Assembly (NCBI RefSeq): GCF_017939745.1 | Contig: NZ_JAGKQQ010000001.1 | Location: forward strand, 7,021,299 to 7,085,298 | DNA: 64,000 nucleotides | Source of the DNA: Gemmata palustris | GTDB taxonomy: Bacteria > Planctomycetota > Planctomycetia > Gemmatales > Gemmataceae | Direction of reading: 5' to 3' | Shown here: in pieces, positions 27,591 through 36,440 of the stretch | How the letters are laid out: every line of letters begins with the position of its first letter | Numbering within the stretch: the stretch's first letter is position 1 | The notes under the pieces: generated by a model | What the model saw: the letters and a program-made list of their open reading frames with translations, nothing else | Told to the model about the DNA's origin: nothing | Database searches by the model: none | Program-made: the position numbers and the translations under genes

Positions 27591-27918
27591 TCGGGAACCC
27601 TGAGGTGATATCCGCCGCGCGAGTATTCGGTTTCTAGCGCTTCGGGGGAGATGGTATTACCGAAACGCCGACCCGCCAACCCACCCGGCCCTAATTGTGT
27701 ATCGGGCGGGCGGAATGTTGAGCCCGCATAAAAGTCAGGATGACAGAACCGCGAGTCGATGTCAAACGTTTGATCCAAGAACCCGCGCTGATGGTTCCAG
27801 ATAAGTGCCGCGGGTCGGCGCTCCAAAGGCGCCGACCCGGTATTGAAAGCCCTCCCCCTTCGCGCGGTACAACACCGCGGAGCGACTGACTTTTCACCCA
27901 AGCTTTGGAACCGGACCG
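27591..27918. other. Intergenic region with a strong hairpin
   Basis: No gene is seen between the divergent kinase (minus) and DinB (plus) genes. A perfect 11-base-pair hairpin lies at 27811-27839 (CGGGTCGGCGC, 7-base loop, complement). It is not followed by a T-run, so it is more likely a repeat relic or leader hairpin than a terminator. Confidence 0.55.
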
Positions 27919-28395
27919 ATGTCTTCCCCTCAAGAACTGGCCGACCAGTACCTCGCCGGCGCCGCACAGGTCCGCGCCGCGGTCGCGGACCTGACCCGCG
28001 AACAACTCGCCGCGCGCCCGGTCGCGAACAAGTGGAGCACGCTGGAAGTCGTCTGCCACATCAGCGATTTCGAGTCGATCCTCGCGGACCGCATGAAACG
28101 AATCATCGCGCTGGCCAGTGAAGTGCCGCTCCTGATGAGCGCGGACGAAACACTGCTCGCGAAAGAATTGGGGTACACCCGGCGCGACGTGGCGGAAGAA
28201 CTGACGCTAATCGAAGTGACCCGCAAACAGATGGCGCGCATCATCCGCGGGCTGACCCCGGAGCAGCTCCAACTGACCGGCAATCACAACAAGCGCGGGC
28301 TGCAAACGCTGGAGAAGGTAATTCAACTGGCGATCAATCACATCCCGCACCACCTCACGTTCATCGGCGAGAAGCGCAAAGCCCTGGAAGCGTAA
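27919..28395 (+). CDS. DinB-family protein
   Basis: Four-helix-bundle protein of 158 residues of the DinB/YfiT type. Three His positions fit the family's metal site: CHISDFES (His about 46) and NHIPHHLTFI near residues 138-146. Family members include metal-dependent thiol-S-transferases, but many have no known role. The start MSSPQELADQ and KWSTLEVVCHISDFE are typical. It is monocistronic and ends before a terminator hairpin at 28422-28453. Confidence 0.9.
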   Translation: MSSPQELADQYLAGAAQVRAAVADLTREQLAARPVANKWSTLEVVCHISDFESILADRMKRIIALASEVPLLMSADETLLAKELGYTRRDVAEELTLIEVTRKQMARIIRGLTPEQLQLTGNHNKRGLQTLEKVIQLAINHIPHHLTFIGEKRKALEA

Positions 28396-28421
28396 CCCGC
28401 GATTCGGGCGCTCACGAACGA

Positions 28422-28453
28422 AAGAAGGCCCACCATATCTGGTGAGCCTTCTT
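28422..28453. terminator. Bidirectional terminator hairpin between convergent genes
   Basis: Stem AAGAAGGC..GCCTTCTT extended by CACC/GGTG around a 6-base loop, located between the DinB gene (plus) and the propeller gene (minus, ending 28470). The A/T-rich outer stem supplies T-rich 3' ends on both strands. Confidence 0.75.
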
Positions 28454-28469
28454 GATTGGCACGCGACTC

Positions 28470-31400
28470 TTACTTGTCCGCACGGAACTGGAGCAACCCC
28501 ATCCCTTCGGGGCGCGGGTCGTTATCGGCGGGGCCGCTCCACGACTGCACACCGGCGCCCGGGATGATGCGCGACACGTTCATCGCCCACGTTTTACCGT
28601 GCGCGGGCTTGTCGCCGGTCAGTTCCACGAGCGGGATCGCGACCTCCGCCGTCCACCCGCTGTCGGTCGCGTGGAACGCGACGTGGTACTTCGGGTTCCA
28701 GCTCTTATCGCCCCAGCAGTCTTCCGCCAGGCACCCGCGGTGGTCGATCTGGAAGCGGTAGTACGTTTGGTAGTCGCGGTCCATGTCGAGCAGGACGTCC
28801 ACGCGGTCGCGGCCGTTTAGGTCGGCGTCGCGGGTCCGCTTCGCGGCCGGCTCCACCTTCTTGCCGAGCGGGTGGGCGCACTTCACCCCGATGTACAGGT
28901 AGCGGTCGTCGTAGGTGAACATGCTCTCCGTGCGGTACTGCTCGCCGAACGCCTTCACCTCATCCGGCTTGTCGGACGCCGCGGTCGCGCTGAGCTTCAT
29001 CACCTTCGCGGTCTTCCAGCAGTCGTCGTCGAGTTTGCCGTCGAGCATGGGGCGCGTCTCGGTGAGCCGGCAGTACGCGAGCGCCTTGGGCGGGGTCGGG
29101 ATCGCAACGGGGTTCACGAGCCACAGTTCCGCCGCGAGGCAGTCGCGCCACAAATCGAGCCCCGGGGCCGCGGTCACGGCCGCGGGCGCTTGCTTAAAGT
29201 AGTCGTTGATGAACGTGTCCGCGTCGTTGTGGCGCCCGACCTGTTTGCGCGCGGTGAGGAAGCACAGCCACGAAGCCGGGTCGCGGCTGTAAACCGGACC
29301 GAACGCGGCCAGTTTCGGCTCCAGCTCGAGACAGGCCTGGTGCCACTTCAGGATCATGTTCGGGCTGTAGAACTTGTAGTGATCCTCTTCCACGTTCGCG
29401 CCACCCACGGTGGTGGTCGTCCCGCTCGCGGGCTTGATGTTGCCCCCACCGTTGGCCTCGAACGTGACGGTCCTCAGCAGCATCTTTTGCTGGATCTCGG
29501 TCCGGCGCCGGGCCTCGGTGCTCGCGTGGTAGCGCGTCAGCCAGCGGAACGCTTCCACCGAGAGCGGGTGCCCGGGGTAGTTAATGGTGAGAATGCCGAA
29601 CACCTCGCGCGCCTCGACCCACTTGCCCTCGCGCGCCAGCCGCGACCCGACCCCGAACGCGGTCCGCGCCGCGACGTCGTCCGGCATCTTCTTGAGTTCG
29701 GTGTTGAGCGAGCCCATCAGCTTGTCCACGCCGCCGAATTCCGCGTCGCCGATGTTGGCGAGCGATTCGAGGTTGCGGCGCGACTGCACGGCCTTTTGCT
29801 TCTCGGCCGCGGCCGCCGGGTCGAAGTTCGTGGGGACGTTTCGGCGCGCCGTTCCGCCCGGCGCGAGCGTGACGCCGTCCATCAGGTTGGCGTGCCCCTC
29901 CGCGCCTTGCAGCCGGTGCGTGACCAGCACGAAGCAGCGGCGATCGATGACGGCGCTGTCACCCGCGAGAACGCGACTCGCGGCCTCGGCGAAGTCCCTC
30001 GGCGAATCGTTGAGCCGGTTGCTGAACACGCTCTGGTCGAGCTTCACGGCCGCGGTTTTCGGGTCGAGTGCGAGCGCGTAGAGCTTTTTCGCGGCCCACG
30101 GCTTCAGCCCGAGTGTAGTGAGCTGTTCCGGGAAGCAGTTCGCGTCGGCGGCCTGCTTGAAGGCTTCCTTCGCCGCGTTGAGCGCGAGAGCGTCGGCCGG
30201 GGAGGTGTCGGTCGCGAAGAGGTCGCACACGATCACGTCCGGCTGCCACGTGCGGATCGCCAGCACCGCGTGCCGCAGCAGTTGCTCGTTCGCCTTGCCG
30301 CCGTGGGCGCGGTCCCAGGTCGCGAGCAGCTCGCGCGGCGGCAACCCGGTCGCGTGCGCGGACAGCGGGAACGCCCACGCGCTTTCAACCGCAGCGCCAC
30401 CCGCCAGGCGCATCGCGGACCGTGCCCGCAGCCCGTCGCTCGCGCGCTTCGGGTCGGACGTTACCGGGTCCGCGTTCATTAGACTCGTCGAGGCACACAG
30501 GTAGCCGTCGGCCGCACCGAGCGTGGCCACCACGTCGAGCGGCGTGTTCTTGCTGCTAGAGTGCAGGAACAGAGCTGCGGCACGCTGACCACCGGCCCGT
30601 TGCACCTTCCACGATTTTCCGCCGTCGACGGTGCCGATGATGCAGCCGAGGTCGCCGACGAGCCAGCCTTCCTTCTCGCTGACGAAGTGCATGCCGTTCA
30701 CGGGCACGCTCAGTTCGGTCTTCTGCACGTCCCAGGTTTTGCCGAGGTCCGCGCTGTGCAGCACGAACCCGCCCGGCCGACCCGCGACCCACACGTGTGT
30801 GCCGAAGGCCGCCACACAACGGAAATCGCACGACGCGAGCGCCGTGGCCGGCAGCCCGAGGTTCACGAAGCCCCACTTGCGCCCGCCGTCGCTGCTCGTG
30901 AGGACCGCGCCGCCGTCGCACGCGGCGAACGCGGTTGCTCCTGACTTGGCTCCGTCGGTAGCACAGGCGACGCTGTGAATGCCGCGCCCGCCGAGCGGGT
31001 CGAGTTCCGCTTCGCGGTAGGTGCTGCCGTTCACTGTGCCCAACTTGCCCCACGCGCCCGCGACGATGATATCTTTCGCCGGCATCAGGACGTCCGCGCT
31101 GCGTGACGATGGCAGACGCGGCCCTTTTGCCGGCTCCCAACTCACCCCGCCGTCGGTGGTGGTGAACATGCCGGTGGGGAACGCATCGGAACCGTCGCCG
31201 CACGCGAAGCCGTTCTTTTCGTCCAGGAAGCGGACCGCGTGCAGCCCCGGCATCACGTTCGTGCCGACCTCGGCCCACCGGTTCCCGCTATCGGTCGTCT
31301 TCAGCATCACGCCGACCGACCCCGCGGGGGTATCGATGCGGCCGACCGCCCAGCCGGTGGACATGTTCACAAAGTGAATCCCGCGGAGACTGGCCCGCGT

Positions 31401-31607
31401 GCCGGTCTTCTGGCGCTCCCACTTGGCCCCGCCGTCCATCGAGTGCCAAATGGCGCCGTCGTCGCCGCACGCCCAGCCCTCGCTCGCGTCCACGAACTGA
31501 ACCGCGTGCAGGCCCGCGTCGTCGAACGCGACCGCCGGCTGTGCGAGCGCGGGGGCCGCCATCGCGAACACGGACGCCACCGCCAAAAGTAACCGGACGC
31601 GAATCAT
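28470..31607 (-). CDS. Secreted Ycf48-like propeller protein with CBM9-like C-terminal domain
   Basis: Exported protein of 1045 residues. A signal peptide (about 1-24) precedes a Ycf48/HCF136-like beta-propeller (about 28-350) built from repeats such as GWACGDDGAIWHSMDGGAKW and GWLVGDLGCIIGTVDGGKSW. The middle contains a possible degenerate PIG-L deacetylase-like part (about 345-480), then a helical part (about 600-830). The last 210 residues resemble a family-9 carbohydrate-binding/DOMON-like domain (LDGKLDDDCW, YDDRYLYIGVKC, DRVDVLLDMD, WTAEVAIPL). ATG at 31607 is preferred over a GTG 12 bases upstream. The combination suggests a periplasmic glycan-binding assembly or sensor protein; the exact role is unknown. 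Confidence 0.75.
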   Translation of the reverse strand: MIRVRLLLAVASVFAMAAPALAQPAVAFDDAGLHAVQFVDASEGWACGDDGAIWHSMDGGAKWERQKTGTRASLRGIHFVNMSTGWAVGRIDTPAGSVGVMLKTTDSGNRWAEVGTNVMPGLHAVRFLDEKNGFACGDGSDAFPTGMFTTTDGGVSWEPAKGPRLPSSRSADVLMPAKDIIVAGAWGKLGTVNGSTYREAELDPLGGRGIHSVACATDGAKSGATAFAACDGGAVLTSSDGGRKWGFVNLGLPATALASCDFRCVAAFGTHVWVAGRPGGFVLHSADLGKTWDVQKTELSVPVNGMHFVSEKEGWLVGDLGCIIGTVDGGKSWKVQRAGGQRAAALFLHSSSKNTPLDVVATLGAADGYLCASTSLMNADPVTSDPKRASDGLRARSAMRLAGGAAVESAWAFPLSAHATGLPPRELLATWDRAHGGKANEQLLRHAVLAIRTWQPDVIVCDLFATDTSPADALALNAAKEAFKQAADANCFPEQLTTLGLKPWAAKKLYALALDPKTAAVKLDQSVFSNRLNDSPRDFAEAASRVLAGDSAVIDRRCFVLVTHRLQGAEGHANLMDGVTLAPGGTARRNVPTNFDPAAAAEKQKAVQSRRNLESLANIGDAEFGGVDKLMGSLNTELKKMPDDVAARTAFGVGSRLAREGKWVEAREVFGILTINYPGHPLSVEAFRWLTRYHASTEARRRTEIQQKMLLRTVTFEANGGGNIKPASGTTTTVGGANVEEDHYKFYSPNMILKWHQACLELEPKLAAFGPVYSRDPASWLCFLTARKQVGRHNDADTFINDYFKQAPAAVTAAPGLDLWRDCLAAELWLVNPVAIPTPPKALAYCRLTETRPMLDGKLDDDCWKTAKVMKLSATAASDKPDEVKAFGEQYRTESMFTYDDRYLYIGVKCAHPLGKKVEPAAKRTRDADLNGRDRVDVLLDMDRDYQTYYRFQIDHRGCLAEDCWGDKSWNPKYHVAFHATDSGWTAEVAIPLVELTGDKPAHGKTWAMNVSRIIPGAGVQSWSGPADNDPRPEGMGLLQFRADK

Positions 31608-31821
31608 GCTCCGCTCCACTCAAGGAGAGCCTCTCTCACTGCACCAGAGGCTTTGGGGGAGCGGGGTAATAGGCGAACCGAGGAAATGACGCTAGCCCAA
31701 AACACACACAGGGCTTCCGCCCTGTGCTACAAACGCCGGCCCCTCCGGGGCGGAAACGCATTGATGGTTCCGATCTTCGCCCCGGAGCGCCTGTGTTGGA
31801 GGTCAAGGGAAAAACACGCGA

Positions 31822-32766
31822 TTAGGCGGTGGCGACGTTCGGGGTCCACGGTTTGTTGTCGCGGATCATGGCATTAAGGATGACGAGGAGCTTGCGCATC
31901 GCCGCCACCTGCGCGACCTTGATCGCTTTACCCGCCTTTCGCCGCTTCTGATAGAACGCGCGGATCGGCTCGTTGTACCGCACGGCCGAGAGGATCGCCA
32001 TGTACAGGCCGCTCCGAACGCCCGCGCGCCCGCCGGCGATCGAACGGGTGCCCGACATCCGGCCACTGTCGCGGCTCATCGGGGCCACGCCCACGAGCGA
32101 CGCGATCCGCTTGTTCGAGAGCGTTCCCAGCTCCGGGAGCTCGCTCACCAGCACCCGGCTCACGACCGGTCCGATGCCCGGAACCCCTTGGAGCAGGTCG
32201 TCCTTGGCGCGCCACACCGGACGCGCTTCAATGAGCTCGGCCAGTTCCTTGTCGACCTGGTCCAGTTGCTTCGAGAGCCACGCGATGTGGGCCCGCACGC
32301 TCGTCGCCACGCGCGCGGTCGCCAGGGCCAGGCGGTTGGCCTCCGCGGTGCGCATCTCCAACAGCTGGCGGCGCCGGTCCACGAGACCCGCGAGGGCCAC
32401 GGCCTCGGCACCGGGGAGCGCCCGGACCTCGGGTCGGATGGCCTCGGCGAAATGGGCCAGTACCGCGGCGTCGATGGCGTCGGTCTTGGCGAACTTGCCG
32501 GTGGCCCGGGCGAAGTCCCGTACCTGGCGCGGGTTGACGACGGCCACGGGGTGCCCGGCCGCGGCGAGGGCCGCGGCCACCGCGCCCTCGAACCCCCCGG
32601 TGGCTTCGAGGACGATGCGCTCGGGCGCCCGTTCGCCCACGCGCGCGAGTAGGGCCGCAATACCGGTCGGGTCGTTGGTGTAGCGCGCGGCCGATCCGTC
32701 GGGCCGCGCGTGGAGGTCGAGATGATCCTTGGAGACATCGATCCCCACGAAACATGCGGTCGTCAT
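31822..32766 (-). CDS. IS110-family transposase
   Basis: Recombinase of 314 residues. The N-terminal RuvC-like DEDD domain has FVGIDVSKDHLDLH (first Asp), LEATGGFE (Glu) and KTDAIDAAVLAHF (last Asp pair). A helical coiled coil follows, and the C-terminal Tnp20 domain has GVPGIGPVVSRVL, the Ser-containing GRMSGTRSIAGGRAGVR block and LYMAILSAVRYN. ATG at 32766 is chosen because it begins just before the RuvC strand; the frame is open 195 bases upstream but that part is probably the guide RNA region. The gene looks intact, so the element may be active. Confidence 0.93.
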   Translation of the reverse strand: MTTACFVGIDVSKDHLDLHARPDGSAARYTNDPTGIAALLARVGERAPERIVLEATGGFEGAVAAALAAAGHPVAVVNPRQVRDFARATGKFAKTDAIDAAVLAHFAEAIRPEVRALPGAEAVALAGLVDRRRQLLEMRTAEANRLALATARVATSVRAHIAWLSKQLDQVDKELAELIEARPVWRAKDDLLQGVPGIGPVVSRVLVSELPELGTLSNKRIASLVGVAPMSRDSGRMSGTRSIAGGRAGVRSGLYMAILSAVRYNEPIRAFYQKRRKAGKAIKVAQVAAMRKLLVILNAMIRDNKPWTPNVATA

Positions 32767-32954
32767 GGTGGTGCCCCGATGCACCCGTTCGGCCCGGCCT
32801 TGCGAATCCGGTTGGGGTCCACGCGCCTGTTCGGGCTGCGAGGGTGCGAGAGTTGTGGGGTGGTCCTTGCTCCGGGACGGGATTTCACTCCCAAGGGGCG
32901 TGCGGCCTACCCCACCACTCTTCGGTTTACGAAACATACAAGGGGACGGCGTCC
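32767..32954 (-). ncRNA. Candidate IS110 bridge RNA region
   Basis: About 190 non-coding bases upstream of the transposase start, the place where IS110-group elements encode the bridge RNA that pairs with target and donor DNA. The length fits. I did not fold it; assignment is by position only. Confidence 0.35.
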
Positions 32955-33005
32955 GTAGCACAGGGCGGAAGCCCTGTGTACCCGGGGCTTGCGGGGTTCA
33001 CCGGG

Positions 33006-33899
33006 TCAGTCCGCGAGCCAGTAGCGGATGATGCAGTAGAGGGCCTGGAACCCGTCCTTCATGCCGATCTTCTTGCCCTCTTCGTAGGTGCGCCCGGAGT
33101 AGCTGATCGGCACCTCGTAGATGCGCCACGGGGGCTGGCCCTTGCGCTTGCGCGCGATCTTCGCGGTCACCTCGGGCTCGAACCCGAAGCGGTTGCTTTT
33201 CAGCGTCATGCCCTGAATCACTTCGCGCTTGAAGACCTTGTAGCACGTCTCCATGTCGGTCAGGTTCAGGTTGGTACACCAGTTCGAGAGCGTCGTGAGC
33301 ACCTTGTTGCCGACCGAGTGCCAGTAGTACAGCACCCGGTGGCTCTCGCCGATGAACCGCGACCCGATCACCACGTCGGCGCGCCCGTCGAGGATCGGCT
33401 GGATCAGCTTCGGGTACTCGGCCGGGTCGTACTCCCAGTCCGCGTCCTGCACGACCACCAGGTCGCCGGTGCAGTGCTTGAAGCCCTCGCGGAGTGCCGC
33501 GCCCTTGCCCATGTTCTTGGGCTGGTGGAACACGCGCACGTTGTCGTACTGCTTCTCCAGTTGGGCGAGGATCGCGGGCGTCCCGTCCGTCGAGAAGTCG
33601 TTGACCAGGATCAGCTCTTTGGGGATCTCGACGGCCTGCACGCGGCGCACCAGCTCCCCGAGCCAGCGCTCCTCGTTGTACACCGGGATCACCACCGAGA
33701 GCTTGAACCCCGGCGGGATCGGGTAAATTCCGATCTGCCGACAGGCGTTCACGCCCAGCAACTGTTCCAGCAGCGCGACCCGCGCGTTCGGGTCGGCCGC
33801 CACGCGCTCCAACAGCGGCGCGAGCAGTGGCGCGATCTCGGCCAGCGTTTCGGCGGGCTTCCCGGTCGCGGGAACTTTCTGTGTCAATGCGGTCGTCAT
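33006..33899 (-). CDS. GT2 glycosyltransferase, dolichyl-phosphate-mannose-synthase-like
   Basis: GT-A glycosyltransferase of 297 residues. A helical N-terminal extension (about 1-55) is followed by [36 protein letters not shown], the DADWEYDP metal site and [11 protein letters not shown]. This set is typical of polyprenyl-phosphate sugar synthases that load one sugar on a lipid carrier. No C-terminal membrane helices are present, so it is the soluble or membrane-associated form. ATG at 33899; 131 bases of intergenic DNA separate it from the divergent DegT gene. Confidence 0.9.
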   Translation of the reverse strand: MTTALTQKVPATGKPAETLAEIAPLLAPLLERVAADPNARVALLEQLLGVNACRQIGIYPIPPGFKLSVVIPVYNEERWLGELVRRVQAVEIPKELILVNDFSTDGTPAILAQLEKQYDNVRVFHQPKNMGKGAALREGFKHCTGDLVVVQDADWEYDPAEYPKLIQPILDGRADVVIGSRFIGESHRVLYYWHSVGNKVLTTLSNWCTNLNLTDMETCYKVFKREVIQGMTLKSNRFGFEPEVTAKIARKRKGQPPWRIYEVPISYSGRTYEEGKKIGMKDGFQALYCIIRYWLAD

Positions 33900-34030
33900 G
33901 CGTCCTCGTCCTCCGTGCGGCTGGGCAAGCCGGCTTGACACGTTCACCTCCAGTAACGTAGGGATAGGACGCTTTCGTCAACCCCGGATCGCGACCGAGA
34001 CCGACTTTCGCGGCGCATGGAGGCGTCTAC

Positions 34031-35206
34031 GTGAAACCGACTTCTTCCGTTTCAGCATCAGCCCCGGCCCCTGTTCCGCTGTGCGATATTCAAGCCCAGT
34101 ACAACTCGCTGAAAGAGGAGATCAACGCGGCGGTGCTGCGCGTGCTCGGCTCCGGGCAAGCGATCCTGGGGCCGGAAGTGGCCGCCTTCGAGCAGGAGGC
34201 CGCCCAGTTCTGCGGCGCCCAGTTCGGGATCGGGTGCGGGTCCGGGACCGACGCCCTGGTGCTCGCGCTGCGGGCGCTCGACATCGGCCCGGGCGACGAA
34301 GTGATCGTCCCGCCGTTCACCTTTTTCGCCTCCGCGAGCGCGGTCGCCCGGATCGGCGCGACCCCGGTGTTCGTGGACGTCGACCCGATCACGTTCAACC
34401 TCGACCCGGGCCAGATCGAAGCCAAGATCACCTCGCGCACCCGGGCGATCATGCCCGTCCACCTGTTCGGCCAGTGCTGCGACATGGACGCCATCTGGCA
34501 GATCGCCGGGGACCGGCAGCTCTACGTGGTCGAGGACGCGGCGCAGTCGTTCGGCAGCGAGTACCGCGGGACGCGCTGTGGGACGCTGGGGATCGTGGGC
34601 TGCATGAGCTTCTACCCCACGAAGAACCTCGGCGCGCTCGGCGACGCGGGGCTCGTGACCACCAACGACCCGGCCATCGACAAGAAGCTCCGCGCCCTCC
34701 GCGTTCACGGCTCGGAGGTGAAGTATTACCACAAGTACATCGGCTACAACATGCGGCTCGACGCGGTCCACGCCGCGGTGCTCCGGGTGAAACTGCCGCA
34801 CGTCGCGACCTGGCTGACCGCGCGCGAGACCGCCGCGAAGCGCTACGATTCGCTGCTCGAGCGCGCGAACCTGCACGGGTTCATGCGGCGCCCCATCGCA
34901 ATGCCCGACCGCCGGCACACGTACAACCAGTACGTCGTCCGCGTGCCGTCGAACCACCGCGACGCGCTCGTGAAGTACCTGAAAGAGAACGGCGTGGGCG
35001 TGGAAGTGTACTACCCGCTCAGCCTGCACCAACAGGAGTGCTTCAAGTACCTGGGGTACCGCACCGGCGACTTCCCGACCAGCGAAGAATCGGCCGGCGG
35101 GGTGCTCGCGCTGCCGATCTTCCCGGAGATCACCGAGGCGCAACAAGAGCGCGTGGTCGATGTGTGTACCAGTTACCTGCGCCAAACCGTGCGCCGGGCC
35201 GCGTAA
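34031..35206 (+). CDS. DegT/DnrJ/EryC1-family aminotransferase
   Basis: Pyridoxal-phosphate enzyme of 391 residues that would transaminate a nucleotide-linked keto-sugar for surface glycan synthesis. The cofactor Lys is K198 in SFYPTKNLGALGDAG; other family blocks are GSGTDALVLALRALDI, PPFTFFASASAV, VDVDPITFN, VEDAAQSFGSEYRG and YNMRLDAVHAAVL. The start is GTG at 34031 with a clean GGAGG at 34019-34023. With the divergent GT2 gene it forms a small nucleotide-sugar/glycan pair, separate from the operon at 12380-7960. Confidence 0.93.
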   Translation: MKPTSSVSASAPAPVPLCDIQAQYNSLKEEINAAVLRVLGSGQAILGPEVAAFEQEAAQFCGAQFGIGCGSGTDALVLALRALDIGPGDEVIVPPFTFFASASAVARIGATPVFVDVDPITFNLDPGQIEAKITSRTRAIMPVHLFGQCCDMDAIWQIAGDRQLYVVEDAAQSFGSEYRGTRCGTLGIVGCMSFYPTKNLGALGDAGLVTTNDPAIDKKLRALRVHGSEVKYYHKYIGYNMRLDAVHAAVLRVKLPHVATWLTARETAAKRYDSLLERANLHGFMRRPIAMPDRRHTYNQYVVRVPSNHRDALVKYLKENGVGVEVYYPLSLHQQECFKYLGYRTGDFPTSEESAGGVLALPIFPEITEAQQERVVDVCTSYLRQTVRRAA

Positions 35207-35253
35207 CGGTATCGGAGCCGCCGCGCATCCGTGTGAGTGTCGAGGCCGTATTG

Positions 35254-35282
35254 GGCGAACGGCCGGTGTGAGCCGGCCGGTG
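35254..35282 (+). repeat. Palindromic repeat family A, left arm
   Basis: 29 bases identical to the left arm at 19786-19814. No right arm follows directly; a remnant of the matching right arm is at 36058-36072, on the other side of the DUF2262-like gene. Confidence 0.9.
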
Positions 35283-35413
35283 CTGTGTCTAAATAGCTCC
35301 CGCCAAATGGAGAAGTGGTACGCTGGCCTTCGGCGATAGATTGCAACGACCGCAACGTTCGGGGATGATAGGTCGGTCAAACTACACACGAGTTCGGCAA
35401 GAGAGGTGGGGGA

Positions 35414-35836
35414 ATGGCTGGCTCGCTTCACCACCCCACACTCGGCTTCCTGGAATGGGATGACAAACTTGCGTGGTGGGTCGGCAGAATCGATCTGGAG
35501 CCTGACCATCCGGTCGATATCTTCATTTCAGGTGAGGGCGACCCACCCGAGGCGGCGTTAATGCATGTCCCCGACTGGCTGGAGCGAATTTGGAGTAGGG
35601 AGCTCCAGTATCGACGTTGGACCGCCGAGCAAGTGGAAAGCGGCCGCTGGAATTCGGAAGAAGCCATGACCGTTGAGGACATCACCAACTTGTTACAGCT
35701 CGCTTCCATTAACTTCGATTCGGATGGCGAGGCTGGCCTGTACTGGGGTGACCAAGACCGCTTTTATTGGGGCCACAACCTCGTCACGGACGTCGACGCG
35801 AATGGGAACCCAGTCAGGGCGCGGATCGAAGGTTAG
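35414..35836 (+). CDS. DUF2262-like small protein
   Basis: Protein of 140 residues. The N-terminal HPTLGFLEWDDKLAWWVGRI and the pattern of short strands followed by Trp-rich helices resemble DUF2262, a family found in some immunity and stand-alone proteins. It is acidic and has no signal peptide. GTGGGGGA precedes ATG 35414 at a usable distance. Its base composition is lower in GC than the neighbouring genes and it lies between a left arm and a right-arm remnant of palindromic repeat family A, so it may have been acquired recently. No toxin gene is beside it. Confidence 0.65.
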   Translation: MAGSLHHPTLGFLEWDDKLAWWVGRIDLEPDHPVDIFISGEGDPPEAALMHVPDWLERIWSRELQYRRWTAEQVESGRWNSEEAMTVEDITNLLQLASINFDSDGEAGLYWGDQDRFYWGHNLVTDVDANGNPVRARIEG

Positions 35837-36125
35837 CGCCAGGAACGTGTCAACCTGTGCCTGGAAAAGCCAGGCCGAACCCGGTCGCGTGAACTGATTT
35901 CCGTTGTTCGCTCCGTGCCCAGGTGGGTTACTGATAGCGCGGCCGGTGAGCATTATGTTTAGTCATCACTTCCGCATTTGCACGGAAGGTGTTTAAACAG
36001 GATCAACCGGATTCAGAACCGCGTTTCGTGCGGCTTCTTCATCCTGTCTAAGCACAGCACCGGCCGTTCGCCAAGGCACAGAGGGCCGGGGATCAAATCC
36101 CCGGCCCTCTGTGCTTTGTTTTTCT
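35837..36125. other. Intergenic region with repeat remnant and terminator
   Basis: Lower-GC DNA without a gene. It holds a right-arm remnant of repeat family A (36058-36072) directly followed by a strong terminator hairpin (36076-36114). Confidence 0.6.
36076..36114. terminator. Strong hairpin terminator
   Basis: Perfect 18-base-pair stem (GCACAGAGGGCCGGGGAT and its complement) with a 3-base loop, followed on the plus strand by TTTGTTTTTCTT. It lies just past the stop of the minus-strand PEP-CTERM gene and downstream of the DUF2262-like gene, and can serve both. Confidence 0.85.
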
Positions 36126-36440
36126 TCAAGCCGTTGGCCGCTTCCGCCATTTCTTCGCAGCCGCGAGTGCTCCGAACCCCAGCAACCCGATCAGCCCCGT
36201 GGACGGTTCGGGCGTGTGTTGAGGCGGGCCGATCGGCGGCTTGTCCACCGGGACCGGCGGACCGACCGGCGGATTGGGCGTTTCGGGCTCGCCCGGTGGG
36301 GGTGGCGGGGTCAGCCTCTCGTTCGGTGGCAGCAGACTGCCGGGCCAACCGTACCAGTAGAATGCGTGCGCCGGGGTGTTGACCGCCAAGAGCACGATCA
36401 CCGCCCCCCACATTCGCCAGCTTCCGCGCGGCACACGCAT
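36126..36440 (-). CDS. Small PEP-CTERM surface protein
   Basis: Exported protein of 104 residues. A signal peptide (about 1-26, ending AHA) is followed by a short aromatic segment (FYWYGWPG) and a Pro-rich spacer. The C terminus carries a complete PEP-CTERM sorting signal: PEP at 77-79, a hydrophobic helix about 83-95 and the basic tail KKWRKR. Such proteins are processed by an exosortase and displayed on the surface. ATG at 36440 is chosen because it gives the signal peptide; the frame is open 51 bases further. No exosortase gene is in the window. Confidence 0.85.
   Translation of the reverse strand: MRVPRGSWRMWGAVIVLLAVNTPAHAFYWYGWPGSLLPPNERLTPPPPPGEPETPNPPVGPPVPVDKPPIGPPQHTPEPSTGLIGLLGFGALAAAKKWRKRPTA

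Larger units (their letters stand above)
31731..32954 (-). mobile_element. IS110-family insertion sequence (limits approximate)
   Basis: About 1.2 kb between the arms of a palindromic repeat, containing one IS110 transposase gene and non-coding ends. IS110 elements usually lack terminal inverted repeats, so the exact ends cannot be read from one copy; the limits given are the inner edges of the flanking repeat arms and the true element may be shorter. Confidence 0.7.
31706..32979. repeat. Split palindromic repeat flanking the IS110 element
   Basis: A 25-base sequence at 31706-31730 is the exact reverse complement of 32955-32979 (core GTAGCACAGGGCGGAAGCCC). Each arm also forms its own hairpin (ACAGGGC-TTCC-GCCCTGT). 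The IS110-type element lies between the arms, as if inserted into the loop of a pre-existing palindrome. Confidence 0.88.

Noticed and set aside
35414..35836. DUF2262-like protein as part of a toxin-immunity or defence system
   Set aside because: No toxin, polymorphic-toxin C terminus or defence gene lies beside it.
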